Counted from the first letter of the stretch, positions 7,700 through 17,374 are shown. The stretch is DNA of 64,000 nucleotides from Paenibacillus oleatilyticus (GCF_018998565.1 NZ_JAHNZO010000020.1:62001-126000), one strand, 5' to 3'. The notes: a model not told the origin generated them from the sequence alone. Translations and numbers: made by a program.

Positions 7700-8959
7700 T
7701 TACTTCCCAAACGCCATCAGACCGACGGAAATCGTCACGTTGCCGCTTTTCTTTTTGGTCAACGCCAGCCGTTCCGCGCCGGTGTACCGTTTAGCCGCAG
7801 GCTCGCTGACTCCGTAAGCGCCGGTGAACTTGAACACCGTGTCCGACGGCTCTTCCATCGGCATCTCGTTCAATTCGCCTGGCGTATAGCATTCGAGGGG
7901 CCATCCGTATTTGGCGCAGACGGCAAGCAGCCCTTCCTCGTCCTTCTTCAGATCGATCGTGCAGACCGCCTTGACACTGCGGATCGAGAAGCGCAGCTCT
8001 TCGAGCGTCTCCCGGATCACCGCTTCGATCTCCTCCGCCGCCGTTCCGCGGTTGCAGCCGATGCCGAGCGCGATCACCTTCGGCCGGTACAGCACGCCGT
8101 TGGCGAGAATCGCTTCCTCGTCGGCCCCCAGCAACCTGTGCGTGACGACTAACGCCGCCTGTGGCTCTTCGGCCAGCGCGCTCCGCACGTCGCCGTACAC
8201 CCGGATCGTCTGCGGCAGCGGCGTATCGTACAGCCACCAGTCCGGCTCGCCGGACTCCTGGACGACGGCGACGCGCTCTTCGTTGACGACGGACGCGCTG
8301 ACCGGTGTCAGCTTGTCGGCCGACTCCCACGTCCAGCCGAAGCGGCGGCCGAACAGATCGACGGCGATCGTCTTCTGTACATCCGACGCGGTCGTCAGCA
8401 CGGGTCTTGCGCCCAGCGCCGCCGCCACCTCGCGCGTCAGCTCGTTGGCTCCGCCCAGATGGCCCGACAGCACGCTGATGACGTGCTCCCCTTTGTCGTC
8501 GATGACGACGATGCCAGGGTCTTTCTTTTTATCCTCCAGCAGCGGTGCGATCATCCGGACTACCGCGCCCAGCGAGATGATGCAAATGATGCCCTTATAC
8601 GCCGGGAACAGCGCGGGAAACAGCAGCCGCACGCTGCCCTCGAACAATTGAATGCCTTTGGCCGCCTCGTCGCCTCGCGCGAATTTGGACATATAGTATA
8701 CGTCGGCATGGGAAAACGTGCTCTGCAAACGGCGCGCCAGCTCCACGCCGTGCTTCGTAATCGCTACGACGGCGTAATCGCCGTTCAAGCGGACCATGGG
8801 GATTACGCCTTCTTGCAGAACAATGGGCTGAGCCCCGTCCGCTGCAGCTTCGGACGCGTTATCCGCCGCTCCTTTCGAAGCTGCGGCCGACACCACCTCC
8901 GACACCACCTCCGACACCATATCGTTCCGCTCTCCGTCTCCGCCCTTCGCGCTCATCAT
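7700..8959 (-). CDS. cbiG: Cobalt-precorrin-5A hydrolase CbiG with an acidic/Ala-rich N-terminal extension
   Basis: CbiG opens the delta-lactone ring of cobalt-precorrin-5A and releases acetaldehyde. The N-terminal domain (YAVVAITKHGVELARRL), the central domain (GAVVRMIAPLLEDKKKDPGIV, LSGHLGGANELTREVA) and the C-terminal domain (ALGIGCNRGTAAEEIEAVI) are all present. Residues 1 to about 55 are unusual: they are low-complexity and contain the repeat VSEVVSEVVS, encoded by a 12-base tandem repeat. The ATG at 8959 overlaps the cbiF stop codon (ATGA), which supports this start; an internal start at the MVRLNGDY segment is an alternative. Confidence 0.92.
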   Translation of the reverse strand: MMSAKGGDGERNDMVSEVVSEVVSAAASKGAADNASEAAADGAQPIVLQEGVIPMVRLNGDYAVVAITKHGVELARRLQSTFSHADVYYMSKFARGDEAAKGIQLFEGSVRLLFPALFPAYKGIICIISLGAVVRMIAPLLEDKKKDPGIVVIDDKGEHVISVLSGHLGGANELTREVAAALGARPVLTTASDVQKTIAVDLFGRRFGWTWESADKLTPVSASVVNEERVAVVQESGEPDWWLYDTPLPQTIRVYGDVRSALAEEPQAALVVTHRLLGADEEAILANGVLYRPKVIALGIGCNRGTAAEEIEAVIRETLEELRFSIRSVKAVCTIDLKKDEEGLLAVCAKYGWPLECYTPGELNEMPMEEPSDTVFKFTGAYGVSEPAAKRYTGAERLALTKKKSGNVTISVGLMAFGK

Positions 8960-9732
8960 TCCTTCACTCCTTTGCGGTAGCCGTGAGTGAACGTTTTATC
9001 GTACAGCTTGGAGCGGTATTCGTCCTTTTCGTGGATATTCGGGTCAAGCGCCCACCCGGCCAAAATCATCGCATGCGAGCGGATGCCGTTCGCCCGCATA
9101 TCCTCGTCGAGCTTCTCCAGCGTCGTGCGGACGATCAGTTGATCCGGCCATGTCGCCCGCTGCACGACCGCTACCGGCGTATCGAGGCTCCATCCGGCTT
9201 CGGTCAGCTCGCGCACGACTTTTTTAGTCAGCGTCGCGCTGAGGAACAGCGCGATCGTACAGTGATGCGACGCCAGCTCTTTCAACTGCTCGCGGTCCGG
9301 TACCGGAGTACGTCCCTCGGCCCGCGTCAGAATCAGCGTCTGCGTCAGATCCGGGATCGTCAGCTCCGCGCCGACCGCGGCTGCGGATGCAAACACCGAG
9401 CTGACGCCCGGAATGATCTCGCAGGAGATGCCTTCTTTGGCGAGCAGCGCCTTTTGCTCCATGATCGCCCCGAACACCGCCGGATCTCCAGTATGCACCC
9501 GGGCGACGAGCTTGCCCGCTTTGACCCGGTCGGACATGACCGCGACCATTTCCTCCAGGCTCATGCCCGCGCTTTGCAGCACCTCCGCACCCGGCTTCGC
9601 CCGGGCAATCAGCTCTTCATTGACAAGAGAATCCGTGTACAATACGACGTCCGCTTCCTGCAGAATGCGCAGTCCTTTGACAGTGATCAAATCAGGGTCT
9701 CCGGGACCTGCTCCGATAATATAAATTTTCAT
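8956..9732 (-). CDS. cbiF: Cobalt-precorrin-4 C11-methyltransferase CbiF
   Basis: A 258-residue SAM-dependent corrin methyltransferase. The family loops are clear: GAGPGDPDLITVKG at the N-terminus, HTGDPAVFGA and IPGVSS. The LTLTRAEGRT-like segment (LILTRAEGRTPVP) distinguishes CbiF/CobM from its relatives. It starts 1 base after the cbiL stop and overlaps cbiG by 4 bases, so translation is probably coupled. Confidence 0.94.
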   Translation of the reverse strand: MKIYIIGAGPGDPDLITVKGLRILQEADVVLYTDSLVNEELIARAKPGAEVLQSAGMSLEEMVAVMSDRVKAGKLVARVHTGDPAVFGAIMEQKALLAKEGISCEIIPGVSSVFASAAAVGAELTIPDLTQTLILTRAEGRTPVPDREQLKELASHHCTIALFLSATLTKKVVRELTEAGWSLDTPVAVVQRATWPDQLIVRTTLEKLDEDMRANGIRSHAMILAGWALDPNIHEKDEYRSKLYDKTFTHGYRKGVKE

Positions 9733-10443
9733 CTATTTTCTCACCACCATCAGCGTCAAATATTCCAGCTCCCGTCCGGCCAGCTCCTCAATGTTGCGCC
9801 AGATCAGCTCCTCCGCAGAGGTTACTTTGGTCAAGACGGCCGCCTTGTCGACCAGCCCCAGATCGCGCAGCACGGTCAGCATCAGGTCGATGACCTTCGC
9901 TACCTTGATGAACACGACGCAGTCGTGCGTTTCAATCGCCCGGCGCATCGCGTCGTAATCATCGGTCGCCGGCACGACAGCCACCTGCTCGTCTCCGTCC
10001 GCCAGCGGCAGACCGAGCCTCGACGCGGCGGCAAGCACGGAAGAGATCCCAGGTATGGATACTGCTTCCACCTCGGGATGCCGCTCCTTCATGAGCCGCA
10101 TCAGGTGAATGTACGTGCTGTACAGCATCGGATCGCCTTCCGTGACGAACGCGACATTTTTCCCTTGGCTGAGATAGCCCCATACCGTGTCGACCGTCTT
10201 GTTCCACTGCTTTTCCAGCGCTTCGCGGTCCTTCGTCATCGGGAAAGTCAGACCGACCATTTCCTTCTCCCGGGTATCGACGTACAGCTCCGTAATGGCC
10301 AAAGCGTAGCTCTTGGCCCCGGATTTCTTGCGGGGGTAGGCGATGACCGGCGATTCCTTCAGCAGGCGGAACGCCTTCACCGTAATCAGCTCGGGGTCCC
10401 CCGGCCCCACGCCCAATCCGTACAACGTGCCCAGCTTACTCAT
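9733..10443 (-). CDS. cbiL: Cobalt-factor II / precorrin-2 C20-methyltransferase CbiL
   Basis: A 236-residue SAM-dependent methyltransferase that modifies C20 in the anaerobic pathway. Motifs: [25 protein letters not shown] and IPGISS. The ATG at 10443 was chosen because AGGAGAGG precedes it and it matches the family N-terminus (MSKLGTLYG); it overlaps the end of cbiET by 8 bases. An upstream in-frame start at 10485 would add 14 residues unlike the family. Confidence 0.93.
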   Translation of the reverse strand: MSKLGTLYGLGVGPGDPELITVKAFRLLKESPVIAYPRKKSGAKSYALAITELYVDTREKEMVGLTFPMTKDREALEKQWNKTVDTVWGYLSQGKNVAFVTEGDPMLYSTYIHLMRLMKERHPEVEAVSIPGISSVLAAASRLGLPLADGDEQVAVVPATDDYDAMRRAIETHDCVVFIKVAKVIDLMLTVLRDLGLVDKAAVLTKVTSAEELIWRNIEELAGRELEYLTLMVVRK

Positions 10444-11686
10444 CCGTTCCGTCCTCTCCTTTATCCGTCCGCTTCCGCGCTGCAATGATGTATACCGGAT
10501 TCAAGCTTTCAAACCGCGTCATGTCCAAAATCGGCTTGCTGCGGCTCACCTGGGTCAGCGTAATGTCCGTCACGAACCCTTCTGCGGCAAAAGCTTGCGA
10601 CGCGGCGGACAAGTTCTCGATCGTCACCGCGTTCAGCACGATCCGCCCTTCCGGCTTCAGCCGGGCACAGCACACGGCCAACAGCTCGCGCAGCTCGCCG
10701 CCGCTGCCGCCGATAAAGACCGCATCAGGATCGGGAAACTGCTCCAGACCTTGCGGCGCTTTGCCGTGTACGGCGGTAATGTCCGTACGGAATTTGCGGG
10801 CGTTCTCGTGAAAATTATCCAGGTCGCCCTCGTTCTTTTCGATGGCGTACACCGCGCCTTCTCGGCATATTTTCGCCGCTTCGATCGCGACCGAGCCCGT
10901 GCAGGTGCCGATGTCCCAAACGACGCTGTCCCGCTTCAACTGCAGGGCCGCTAGGCTGAGCACACGGACTTCCTTTTTCGTGATGAGCCCTTTGTCCGGC
11001 TTCCGCTGCGCAAACTCTCCATCCTCGATGCCGAGCGCCCAGCGCGGCGGTTCGGCGTCTTTGCGCATCCGCAGCACAACGACATTGAGCGGCGAAAAGT
11101 GCGTTTGCGCCGTATCGGCCAGCTCCTGCAGCCCGAACCAGCCCGTCCGCTCGCCCGGTCCGCCGAGGTTCTCGCCGACGAACACGTCGTATTCGGTCAT
11201 GCCGTAATTCAGCAAATAGCGCGCAATCGCCCCCGGCGTATTATGCTCGTCCGTGAGCAGCGCCACCTTCTTCGCGCCGTCGATCCGCTGCGCCAAACCT
11301 TGCATGCTGCGCCCATGCGCGCTGACGACTACGGCGTCCTGCCAGCTCTCGCCGATCCGCGCAAAAGCAAGCTGCAGCGAGCTCACTTGCGGGTAAACCT
11401 CCACCCGCCCGGGCAGCTTGCCGGCCAAATAGCCTCCGATCCCGTAAAACAACGGATCGCCCGAAGCCAGCACCACCGTGTTCCGGGTTTCCGACCTCAG
11501 GCGCTCCGTCAGCTCGGACAGCCCGCTTTTGAGCACGATCTTTTCAGCCGCGGTATCGGCAAAAAACTGCAGCTGCCGCTCCCCGCCGATCAATAGCTCG
11601 GATTGCCGAATCCGGTCGAGATACGCCTGCGGCAAACCCGCCGCTCCGTCGTCGCCAATCCCGATCACTGCGATTTTCTCTCCCAT
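10436..11686 (-). CDS. cbiET: CbiET fusion: cobalt-precorrin-7 C5-methyltransferase and C15-methyltransferase/decarboxylase
   Basis: A 416-residue fusion. The N-terminal ~200 residues are CbiE ([27 protein letters not shown]), which methylates C5. The C-terminal half is CbiT, with the SAM-binding motif [24 protein letters not shown] and [10 protein letters not shown], which methylates C15 and decarboxylates the C12 acetate. The fusion is equivalent to aerobic CobL and is common in Bacillales. AAGGAAAGGGG lies in front of the ATG at 11686; the longer 431-residue form is unlikely. Confidence 0.94.
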   Translation of the reverse strand: MGEKIAVIGIGDDGAAGLPQAYLDRIRQSELLIGGERQLQFFADTAAEKIVLKSGLSELTERLRSETRNTVVLASGDPLFYGIGGYLAGKLPGRVEVYPQVSSLQLAFARIGESWQDAVVVSAHGRSMQGLAQRIDGAKKVALLTDEHNTPGAIARYLLNYGMTEYDVFVGENLGGPGERTGWFGLQELADTAQTHFSPLNVVVLRMRKDAEPPRWALGIEDGEFAQRKPDKGLITKKEVRVLSLAALQLKRDSVVWDIGTCTGSVAIEAAKICREGAVYAIEKNEGDLDNFHENARKFRTDITAVHGKAPQGLEQFPDPDAVFIGGSGGELRELLAVCCARLKPEGRIVLNAVTIENLSAASQAFAAEGFVTDITLTQVSRSKPILDMTRFESLNPVYIIAARKRTDKGEDGTDE

Positions 11687-11773
11687 GCGTGTACCCCTTT
11701 CCTTCTCGCTCGCCTGCCTGCCGGAGTCCAAGTCCGGTCATTCGCAGCCCTCTATACAAGCACAAGCAGACCG

Positions 11774-12910
11774 TTAAACCTCGTTCGTCATGCTTTTGCG
11801 CCCCAACAGCGCGCCCTTCATCGAAATGATCACCGTTTCGACTTCCAGCGGCGTCCGCAGCTTCGCTTCGGGTCCAAACGCTCCCGCTTCCCGCAGCGAC
11901 TCCCGGCAGCAATGGCCGGACATCACGTCGAAAAACGCGGTACAGCCGAGCGCCTGCATCTGATCACCAACCTGCGCCGCCGTATTCGCTTCCAAAATTT
12001 CCTTGACAGCCGCCTCCGGCGCTCCCGCTTCCTCGGCCATACGAGCCAGAAATCCGAAGTCGACCGAGGCGCTCTTCGAATGAACCATCATGACGCCCTG
12101 CGCCACTTTGGAAAATTTACCCATCATTCCAACAAGCGTAATTTTGCTAATGCCCTGCCGTGCGCATTGTTGAATCGCAAAGCCGACGAAATCGCCCATC
12201 TCGACAAACGCTTCCTCCGGCAGCTCCGGATACAGCTCCATGCCGAACTTCTCGCTGCGCCCGCCGGTCGACAGCACCACGTGGCTGCAGCCTCCCTTGA
12301 CCGCCACGCGGATCGCCTGTGCGACGCTCGCTTTGTAAGCGGCTGTCGAGAACGGTACCACAATGCCGCGCGTCCCCAATATCGAGATGCCGCCGAGGAT
12401 GCCCAGCCGCCCGTTGAGCGTCTTCTTCGCAATCTCCTCGCCGTCCGGCACGGAGACGACCACGCGCACGCCACGATGCAGCTCATAGCGGTTCAGCACC
12501 GCTTCGACGGCTTCGCGGATCATTTTCCGCGGCACCGGATTGATCGCCGCCTGTCCGACATCGACGGGCAGCCCCGGCTTCGTCACCCGGCCGACCCCGA
12601 CGCCGCCGTCGATCTCAATCCCCGGCGCTTCGCGCCAGAACACCTCGCTGATGATCCGCGCGCCATGCGTGGCGTCCGGATCGTCGCCGCCGTCTTTGAT
12701 CACCTCGGCGGACGCCCAATCGGACGCATAAGCGCAGGCGACGATTTCGAACGTCACGTCCTGTCCGATCGGCAGGCGAATGGTCGCTTGCGTCTGGGAC
12801 TCCTGGACAATCAGCGCCTCGAGCGCCGCTTGAGCCGCCGCCGTCGCGCAGGCGCCCGTCGTATAGCCATGCCGGAGCGGCTTCGTTTCCTTTTCCCCGC
12901 CGTCCGCCAT
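11774..12910 (-). CDS. cbiD: Cobalt-precorrin-5B C1-methyltransferase CbiD
   Basis: A 378-residue methyltransferase specific to the oxygen-independent pathway. The diagnostic N-terminal motif RHGYTTGACATAAAQAAL is present, along with the Gly-rich GILGGISILGTRGIVVPFS and the VLSTGGRSE segment. It starts 4 bases after cbiC ends. An 87-base gap separates it from cbiET, the longest gap between the neighbouring methyltransferase genes. Confidence 0.95.
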   Translation of the reverse strand: MADGGEKETKPLRHGYTTGACATAAAQAALEALIVQESQTQATIRLPIGQDVTFEIVACAYASDWASAEVIKDGGDDPDATHGARIISEVFWREAPGIEIDGGVGVGRVTKPGLPVDVGQAAINPVPRKMIREAVEAVLNRYELHRGVRVVVSVPDGEEIAKKTLNGRLGILGGISILGTRGIVVPFSTAAYKASVAQAIRVAVKGGCSHVVLSTGGRSEKFGMELYPELPEEAFVEMGDFVGFAIQQCARQGISKITLVGMMGKFSKVAQGVMMVHSKSASVDFGFLARMAEEAGAPEAAVKEILEANTAAQVGDQMQALGCTAFFDVMSGHCCRESLREAGAFGPEAKLRTPLEVETVIISMKGALLGRKSMTNEV

Positions 12911-12914
12911 CGCG

Positions 12915-13565
12915 TTATCCCTGCCGTTCGGCGAGCAGCGACAGTGCGTTAACGGTCGCCACTGCGACCGGGCTGCCGCCCTTCCGCCCGATATTCGTAA
13001 TAAACGGCACGTCCAGCTTCAGCAGCTCTTCCTTGGACTCCGCCGCCGATACGAAGCCGACCGGTACGCCGACGATCAGTCCCGGACGCGCCTCCCCTTC
13101 CTTGACAAGGCGAATCAGCTCCAGCAGCGCCGTCGGCGCATTGCCGATCGCATAAATCGCGCCGTCCGCTTCCCGCGCCGCCTTCCGTATGGAAATGATC
13201 GCCCGGGTCGTGTTCAGCCGTTTCGCTTCCTCCATCACGTCTGCATCCGAAATGTATACCCGCACGTCTCCGCCGTATTTGGCCAGCCGCGGCTTGCTGA
13301 TGCCGACCTGCACCATCTGCACGTCCGCCACCACCGGCTTGCCGCTGCGGATCGCCTCGATTCCGGCGCGGATCGCGTCCGGATGGAACACCAGACTGCG
13401 CCCGAGCTCAAAATCCGCCGATGCGTGAATAACGCGCTGCACGACCTTGAACTGCTCTTCCGTGTAGTTGTGCTCGCCAAGCTCCTCCGTGATCATTTCG
13501 AAGCTTTTTTCTTCGATTTCCTGCGGTTGAACGGTAAGCGGTTTAAATTCCGTGCGAAAATCCAT
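12915..13565 (-). CDS. cbiC: Cobalt-precorrin-8 methylmutase CbiC
   Basis: A 216-residue isomerase that moves the C11 methyl group to C12, giving cobyrinate. The catalytic-His segment RVIHASADFELG and the later PTALLELIRL and GVPVGFVSAAESKEEL motifs are characteristic. Its start overlaps the last base of the cobK/cbiJ gene. Confidence 0.95.
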   Translation of the reverse strand: MDFRTEFKPLTVQPQEIEEKSFEMITEELGEHNYTEEQFKVVQRVIHASADFELGRSLVFHPDAIRAGIEAIRSGKPVVADVQMVQVGISKPRLAKYGGDVRVYISDADVMEEAKRLNTTRAIISIRKAAREADGAIYAIGNAPTALLELIRLVKEGEARPGLIVGVPVGFVSAAESKEELLKLDVPFITNIGRKGGSPVAVATVNALSLLAERQG

Positions 13566-14344
13566 TAATCGCGCACCTCCTGAAATAATGCGTTTAACGC
13601 GTTCGTGACACCTTCAAAATCCGAATATACTTCGCCGTACTCCAGCTGCGGCCGGCCGATAACGATCGTATCGATATCCATTTCGAGCGCCGCCGACAGC
13701 TTTTCCTCCACCGCGCCGACCTTGCCGCTTTCCTTCGTAACGATGACATTGACGCCGTAATGCTTGTACAGCGCCTGGTTCAGCTCTTTGGAAAAAGGCC
13801 CCTGCATCGCGATAATGTTCTTCTGCTCCAGGCCGAGCTGCTCGCATTTCTCCATATTGTCCTTGCGCGGCAGCATGCGCGCCACCAGCGTCGTATCCGG
13901 TAGTCCGATCAGCTTCTCGGCAAAGATTTGCAACGTCTTGCTCCCCGTCGTCAGCATGATGACGCCGCGCTTCTGCGCCGCAAGCTCGGCCGCCTCTTCG
14001 TAATCGTCGACGAAAAACAGCCGCGGGTGCCCATCGTACGATCCGCGCTCGCGCTCGTACCGGATGTAAGGCACTCCCGCCTGCTCGGCCGCCGCCATCG
14101 CGTTGCGGGAGGCTTCCTCCGCGAACGGATGGCTCGCATCGACCACCGCTTGGGCGCCGCGGCTGCGGATCAAATCGGCCAAGCCGTTTGCGTCCAGCCG
14201 GCCCATGCGCACCTCGAGCCCCGCTTCTTCGAGGCTCTTGGCCGCGCTCTCGGTCACGACGGTGGCGACGAGCGGATAGCCCGCCGCGCGAATGAGCAGC
14301 GCAAGCTCCCGGGCATCGCTCGTCCCGGCCAGCACCACGATCAT
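13565..14344 (-). CDS. cbiJ: Cobalt-precorrin-6A reductase CbiJ/CobK
   Basis: A 259-residue NAD(P)H-dependent reductase of the corrin macrocycle. It has the family opening VLAGTSDAREL, the VDASHPFAEEASRNA segment and VARMLPRKDNMEKCEQLGL near the middle. Its ATG overlaps the cbiX stop codon (ATGA at 14341-14344), suggesting coupling. Confidence 0.93.
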   Translation of the reverse strand: MIVVLAGTSDARELALLIRAAGYPLVATVVTESAAKSLEEAGLEVRMGRLDANGLADLIRSRGAQAVVDASHPFAEEASRNAMAAAEQAGVPYIRYERERGSYDGHPRLFFVDDYEEAAELAAQKRGVIMLTTGSKTLQIFAEKLIGLPDTTLVARMLPRKDNMEKCEQLGLEQKNIIAMQGPFSKELNQALYKHYGVNVIVTKESGKVGAVEEKLSAALEMDIDTIVIGRPQLEYGEVYSDFEGVTNALNALFQEVRD

Positions 14345-15381
14345 GACAGCACCTCTTTCGACGCAGCCGCCTCTGACGATCCTGCAGGCTTCCCGCCGCT
14401 GCTTTCCGGCTGATGGTGATCGTGGTCGTGGTCGTGCGCGTGATCGTGATCATGGTGATGATCATGAGAATGCGCATGATGGTGCTCGTGGTCGTGATGA
14501 TGATCATGGTCATGGTGGTGATGATGGTGATGGTGATGATCATGCCCATGCTCGTGATCGTGATGGTGATGATGGTCCAGATGCTTCATTGCTTCAAGAC
14601 GGTACTGGCACATATCGCAGTTCATCCGCGTTTCGCCTTGGAGCGCTTCTTGGGCCCGCTCCAGCAGAATCGTTTGCAGCGTCGGGTGGAACCCGAAGTA
14701 TTCCGCCAATATAAAAGATTGATCCGGATACTTTTCCGCGAAAGCTTCCGTCATCTGCTCCATCCGCTTGATCAGCACGCCGGTGAACAAAAAGTACGGC
14801 AGCAGGACGACCCGCTTCGCCCCAAGCCGGATACAGCGTTCGATCCCTTCGTCCACCAGCGGCGCCGTCACGCCGATAAACGCCGTCTCCACCCATTTCA
14901 CCTTAAGCCGCTCCCAGAGCAGCCGTGTAATTTTGTACAAATCGCTGTTGGCATCCGCATCGCTGCTGCCGCGTCCGATGACGAGAAGCGCCGTATCGTC
15001 CGCCCCTGCCAAGCCGTCCACACCCGCTTCCGTTAGCCTGGAGATCAAAATATCCAGCGCCAGCTCGTGCACCCCGATCGGACGGCCGTACATAAACTGC
15101 ACCGCTGGGTACCTCAGTCTCGCTTCATCGATGGCTGCTGGAATATGCAGCTTGGCATGGCCGGCCGCAAACAGCGTAATCGGCACCACCGCGATCCGCG
15201 TAGCTCCCCTCGCTACGCATGTGGCGATGCCTTTTGAAATGGACGGCGCCTCGAATTCCAGGAAGCACGTCTCCACGATCGGCTCCCCCAGACGGCCTTC
15301 CACCGAACGGACAAACTCCCGGATCTCCTCATTCCCTTCCGGGTCCCGGCTGCCGTGGCCAACAAACAATACTGCGTTCAT
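14341..15381 (-). CDS. cbiX: Sirohydrochlorin cobaltochelatase CbiX, long form with MxCxxC and His/Asp-rich tail
   Basis: This 346-residue enzyme inserts cobalt into sirohydrochlorin. Two CbiX units are visible: VLFVGHGSRDPEGN at the N-terminus and LLVIGRGSSDADANSDLYK in the second half, followed by LLPYFLFTGVLI. The C-terminus carries MNCDMCQYR, an MxCxxC motif that in B. megaterium CbiX(L) holds an Fe-S cluster. After it comes a tract of about 55 residues made almost only of His, Asp and Glu, which probably binds or buffers cobalt. The start at 15381 has AGGAGG 6 bases upstream. A 5-base-class repeat (CATGAT variants) underlies the tail and makes its length prone to change. Confidence 0.95.
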   Translation of the reverse strand: MNAVLFVGHGSRDPEGNEEIREFVRSVEGRLGEPIVETCFLEFEAPSISKGIATCVARGATRIAVVPITLFAAGHAKLHIPAAIDEARLRYPAVQFMYGRPIGVHELALDILISRLTEAGVDGLAGADDTALLVIGRGSSDADANSDLYKITRLLWERLKVKWVETAFIGVTAPLVDEGIERCIRLGAKRVVLLPYFLFTGVLIKRMEQMTEAFAEKYPDQSFILAEYFGFHPTLQTILLERAQEALQGETRMNCDMCQYRLEAMKHLDHHHHHDHEHGHDHHHHHHHHHDHDHHHDHEHHHAHSHDHHHDHDHAHDHDHDHHQPESSGGKPAGSSEAAASKEVLS

Positions 15382-15450
15382 GCGCTTCCTCCTCATTTTC
15401 ATTGTTGCTTATTGCTTTTAAGCAGTTGCTTCAAAAAAGCGCGTACGCCT

Positions 15451-17193
15451 TTAATCCCCGCATACCGCGTTCTCGATCTGAAACGCCGGTACCTCCTGAT
15501 ACCGGTAGCCTTCCAGCTCCTTGACGCGCTTATAAAATTTATGAAACCGCTCGTTCGGATGCCCGTCCGCCGCATAACGCGCTACAATCCGCTCGATCGT
15601 TTCGACCAGGCGCTCCGGCTCGATTCCTTCGGCAACCGGCTGCGCCACATGGGCGTTGCGTCCAACTGTTTTGCCCCCGAGGAACAAATCGAATTTCTCC
15701 CGGCGGTACACGATTCCGATATCTTCCTTCACTGCACCGTAGCAGGCCATGCCGCAGCCGTTGAAGCCGATTTTGAGCTCCTTGGGTACGCGCATGCCCC
15801 CCAGACGACGGTGCAGCTCTTCGGCGTACGGCACCGAATCGGCCTTATCCATATTGCAAAAATCGCAAGCCTTGATCTGCGCAACATCGCCGACCGGAGC
15901 GAGCAGCAGTCCGGCAGCCCTAAGCCGTCCGGTTACACTTTCCGGGTCCGACGTCGCAATGCGCACGAGCATCTGATGATGCGGCGTATACTCCATGGTC
16001 CCATGCTCGCCGACGACTTCCGCAAGCAGCATGAGCTGCTGCGCCGTCAGCTTTTTCTCCGCAAGCCCAGGGCTTACGGCAAACTCAAGGATTTGCTCCT
16101 GCTTAAACAGGTAGCCGTTCCGCTCGCCTTGAGCCGACTCGGGAACGCCCCGGTGCGCATCGACAAGCCGCAGCGCTTCAAGTGCAAGAGCCAACGGCGA
16201 TTCGCCTTCCGTTCTCGCTCCGTAAACCGGTCCGCCCAGCGGATCGAGCATCGAATCGACGACGTAGGGACCTTTCACAGACTCGCTCAGCCCGTCTGAA
16301 CGAGATTCGACTGCCAGCGCTTTATTTTCCTCGCTCACGCTCTTGGACGCTTCCTCTTGCTGCGCGTCCAGCGACCATGGCTCCGCTTCCGTCCGCAGCC
16401 TTTCGTGTGGCCGGAGCGGCTGCACGTCGGCGTCCAGCGTATACTTGCGCTGGTATCCCCGCGGCGTGATTATCAGTCCATCGTAGACGACCGTTGTAGA
16501 GTTGCCGATGATGACCGTCGTCAGCATGCCGATATCGTGCTCGAGCATTTTGCCAAGCGTCGTTATAACCACGTCTTGGCGCTCGCGATAGGCGCTTTTC
16601 ACAATCCCTACCGGCGTATCCGGCGACCGGTACTGGAGCAACACGCGCTGCGTCTCAACAATCTGCCGGGTGCGTCTGCCGCTGCGCGGATTGTATAGCG
16701 CAATCACGAAATCGGCGGAAGCCGCCGCTTCCACCCGGCGAATGATGATCTCCCACGGCGTCAAATGGTCGCTCAAGCTGATCGTGCATGCGTCGTGCAT
16801 GACCGGCGCGCCCAGCAGTGAAGCCACAGAGTTGATCGCCGAAATGCCGGGAATGACCTCCACTTCGACGCCTTCCTCGCGCCGCCAGCCTTTTTCCATC
16901 AGCACTTCGTAAATTAGCCCGGCCATCCCGTACACGCCCGCATCGCCGCTCGAAATGACCGCCACCGTTTTTCCCGCTTCGGCTTGACGCACCGCTTCCT
17001 GCGCCCGGCTAACCTCTTCCGTCATCCCGGTGCGGACCACCTGCTGCTCGTTCAAAAGCCCCCGGATCAGATCCACATACGTGTTGTAGCCGATCACGAC
17101 GTCGCTTTCCTGGAGCGCTTCCCTTGCCCGTTTCGTAATATGATCGAAGCTGCCCGGGCCGAACCCGATGACTGACAATTTTCCCTTCATCAT
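15451..17193 (-). CDS. cbiH: Precorrin-3B/cobalt-factor III C17-methyltransferase with Fe-S nitrite-reductase-like C-terminal domain (CbiH60)
   Basis: A 580-residue fusion. Residues 1 to about 250 are the ring-contracting C17-methyltransferase (IGFGPGSFDHIT, SSGDAGVYGMA, IPGISAINS). After a charged linker of about 80 residues, the C-terminal part resembles a nitrite/sulfite-reductase ferredoxin half-domain plus 4Fe-4S site, with KACDFCNM and GFNGCGMACYG supplying the cysteines. B. megaterium CbiH60 has this architecture and binds a 4Fe-4S cluster. It is the first gene of the operon. AGGAGG precedes two adjacent ATG codons, and a riboswitch and terminator lie in the leader. Confidence 0.93.
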   Translation of the reverse strand: MMKGKLSVIGFGPGSFDHITKRAREALQESDVVIGYNTYVDLIRGLLNEQQVVRTGMTEEVSRAQEAVRQAEAGKTVAVISSGDAGVYGMAGLIYEVLMEKGWRREEGVEVEVIPGISAINSVASLLGAPVMHDACTISLSDHLTPWEIIIRRVEAAASADFVIALYNPRSGRRTRQIVETQRVLLQYRSPDTPVGIVKSAYRERQDVVITTLGKMLEHDIGMLTTVIIGNSTTVVYDGLIITPRGYQRKYTLDADVQPLRPHERLRTEAEPWSLDAQQEEASKSVSEENKALAVESRSDGLSESVKGPYVVDSMLDPLGGPVYGARTEGESPLALALEALRLVDAHRGVPESAQGERNGYLFKQEQILEFAVSPGLAEKKLTAQQLMLLAEVVGEHGTMEYTPHHQMLVRIATSDPESVTGRLRAAGLLLAPVGDVAQIKACDFCNMDKADSVPYAEELHRRLGGMRVPKELKIGFNGCGMACYGAVKEDIGIVYRREKFDLFLGGKTVGRNAHVAQPVAEGIEPERLVETIERIVARYAADGHPNERFHKFYKRVKELEGYRYQEVPAFQIENAVCGD

Positions 17194-17220
17194 TGCCGCC
17201 TCCTGTTAAGTATGCTTCCT

Positions 17221-17263
17221 CTGGAGTACAAGGCTCCCGAGGCCTGTAACTGACGTACTCCAG
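17221..17263 (-). other. Stem-loop in the cbiH leader
   Basis: A perfect 9-bp inverted repeat (17221-17229 with 17255-17263) encloses a smaller AGGC/GCCT hairpin. It lies between the riboswitch terminator and the cbiH ribosome binding site and has no T tail, so it may stabilise the 5' end of the read-through mRNA. Function is inferred. Confidence 0.45.
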
Positions 17264-17341
17264 CCGGCTGTCCATGCGATAAACCTATTCAGAGAACTAG
17301 CGACTCATGCCGATTTCTTTTTCCATAAACTGAGAGAGCAA

Positions 17342-17374
17342 CAAAAAAAGCATCTCCCTTGTCGGAAGATGCTT
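17342..17374 (-). terminator. Riboswitch-controlled intrinsic terminator before cbiH
   Basis: On the minus strand an 8-bp stem AAGCATCT/AGATGCTT (17374-17367 with 17355-17348) is followed by a run of T. It lies about 185 bases after the aptamer and about 150 bases before cbiH, where an expression platform is expected. High cobalamin would favour termination. No antiterminator pairing was identified. Confidence 0.75.

Noticed and set aside
8983-10488. 501-codon plus-strand ORF opposite cbiF and cbiL
   Set aside because: Shadow of two well-supported cobalamin genes in high-GC DNA.
14413-14575. CRISPR-like or tandem repeat array
   Set aside because: The repeated CATGAT/GTGATG units are His-Asp codons in frame with cbiX; no constant repeat-spacer structure exists, and no CRISPR array was seen elsewhere.
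14413-15036. Plus-strand ORF rich in Val/Met opposite cbiX
   Set aside because: It is the complement of the His/Asp-rich tail of CbiX; repeated CAT/GAT codons read as Val/Met/Ile on the other strand. No ribosome binding site.
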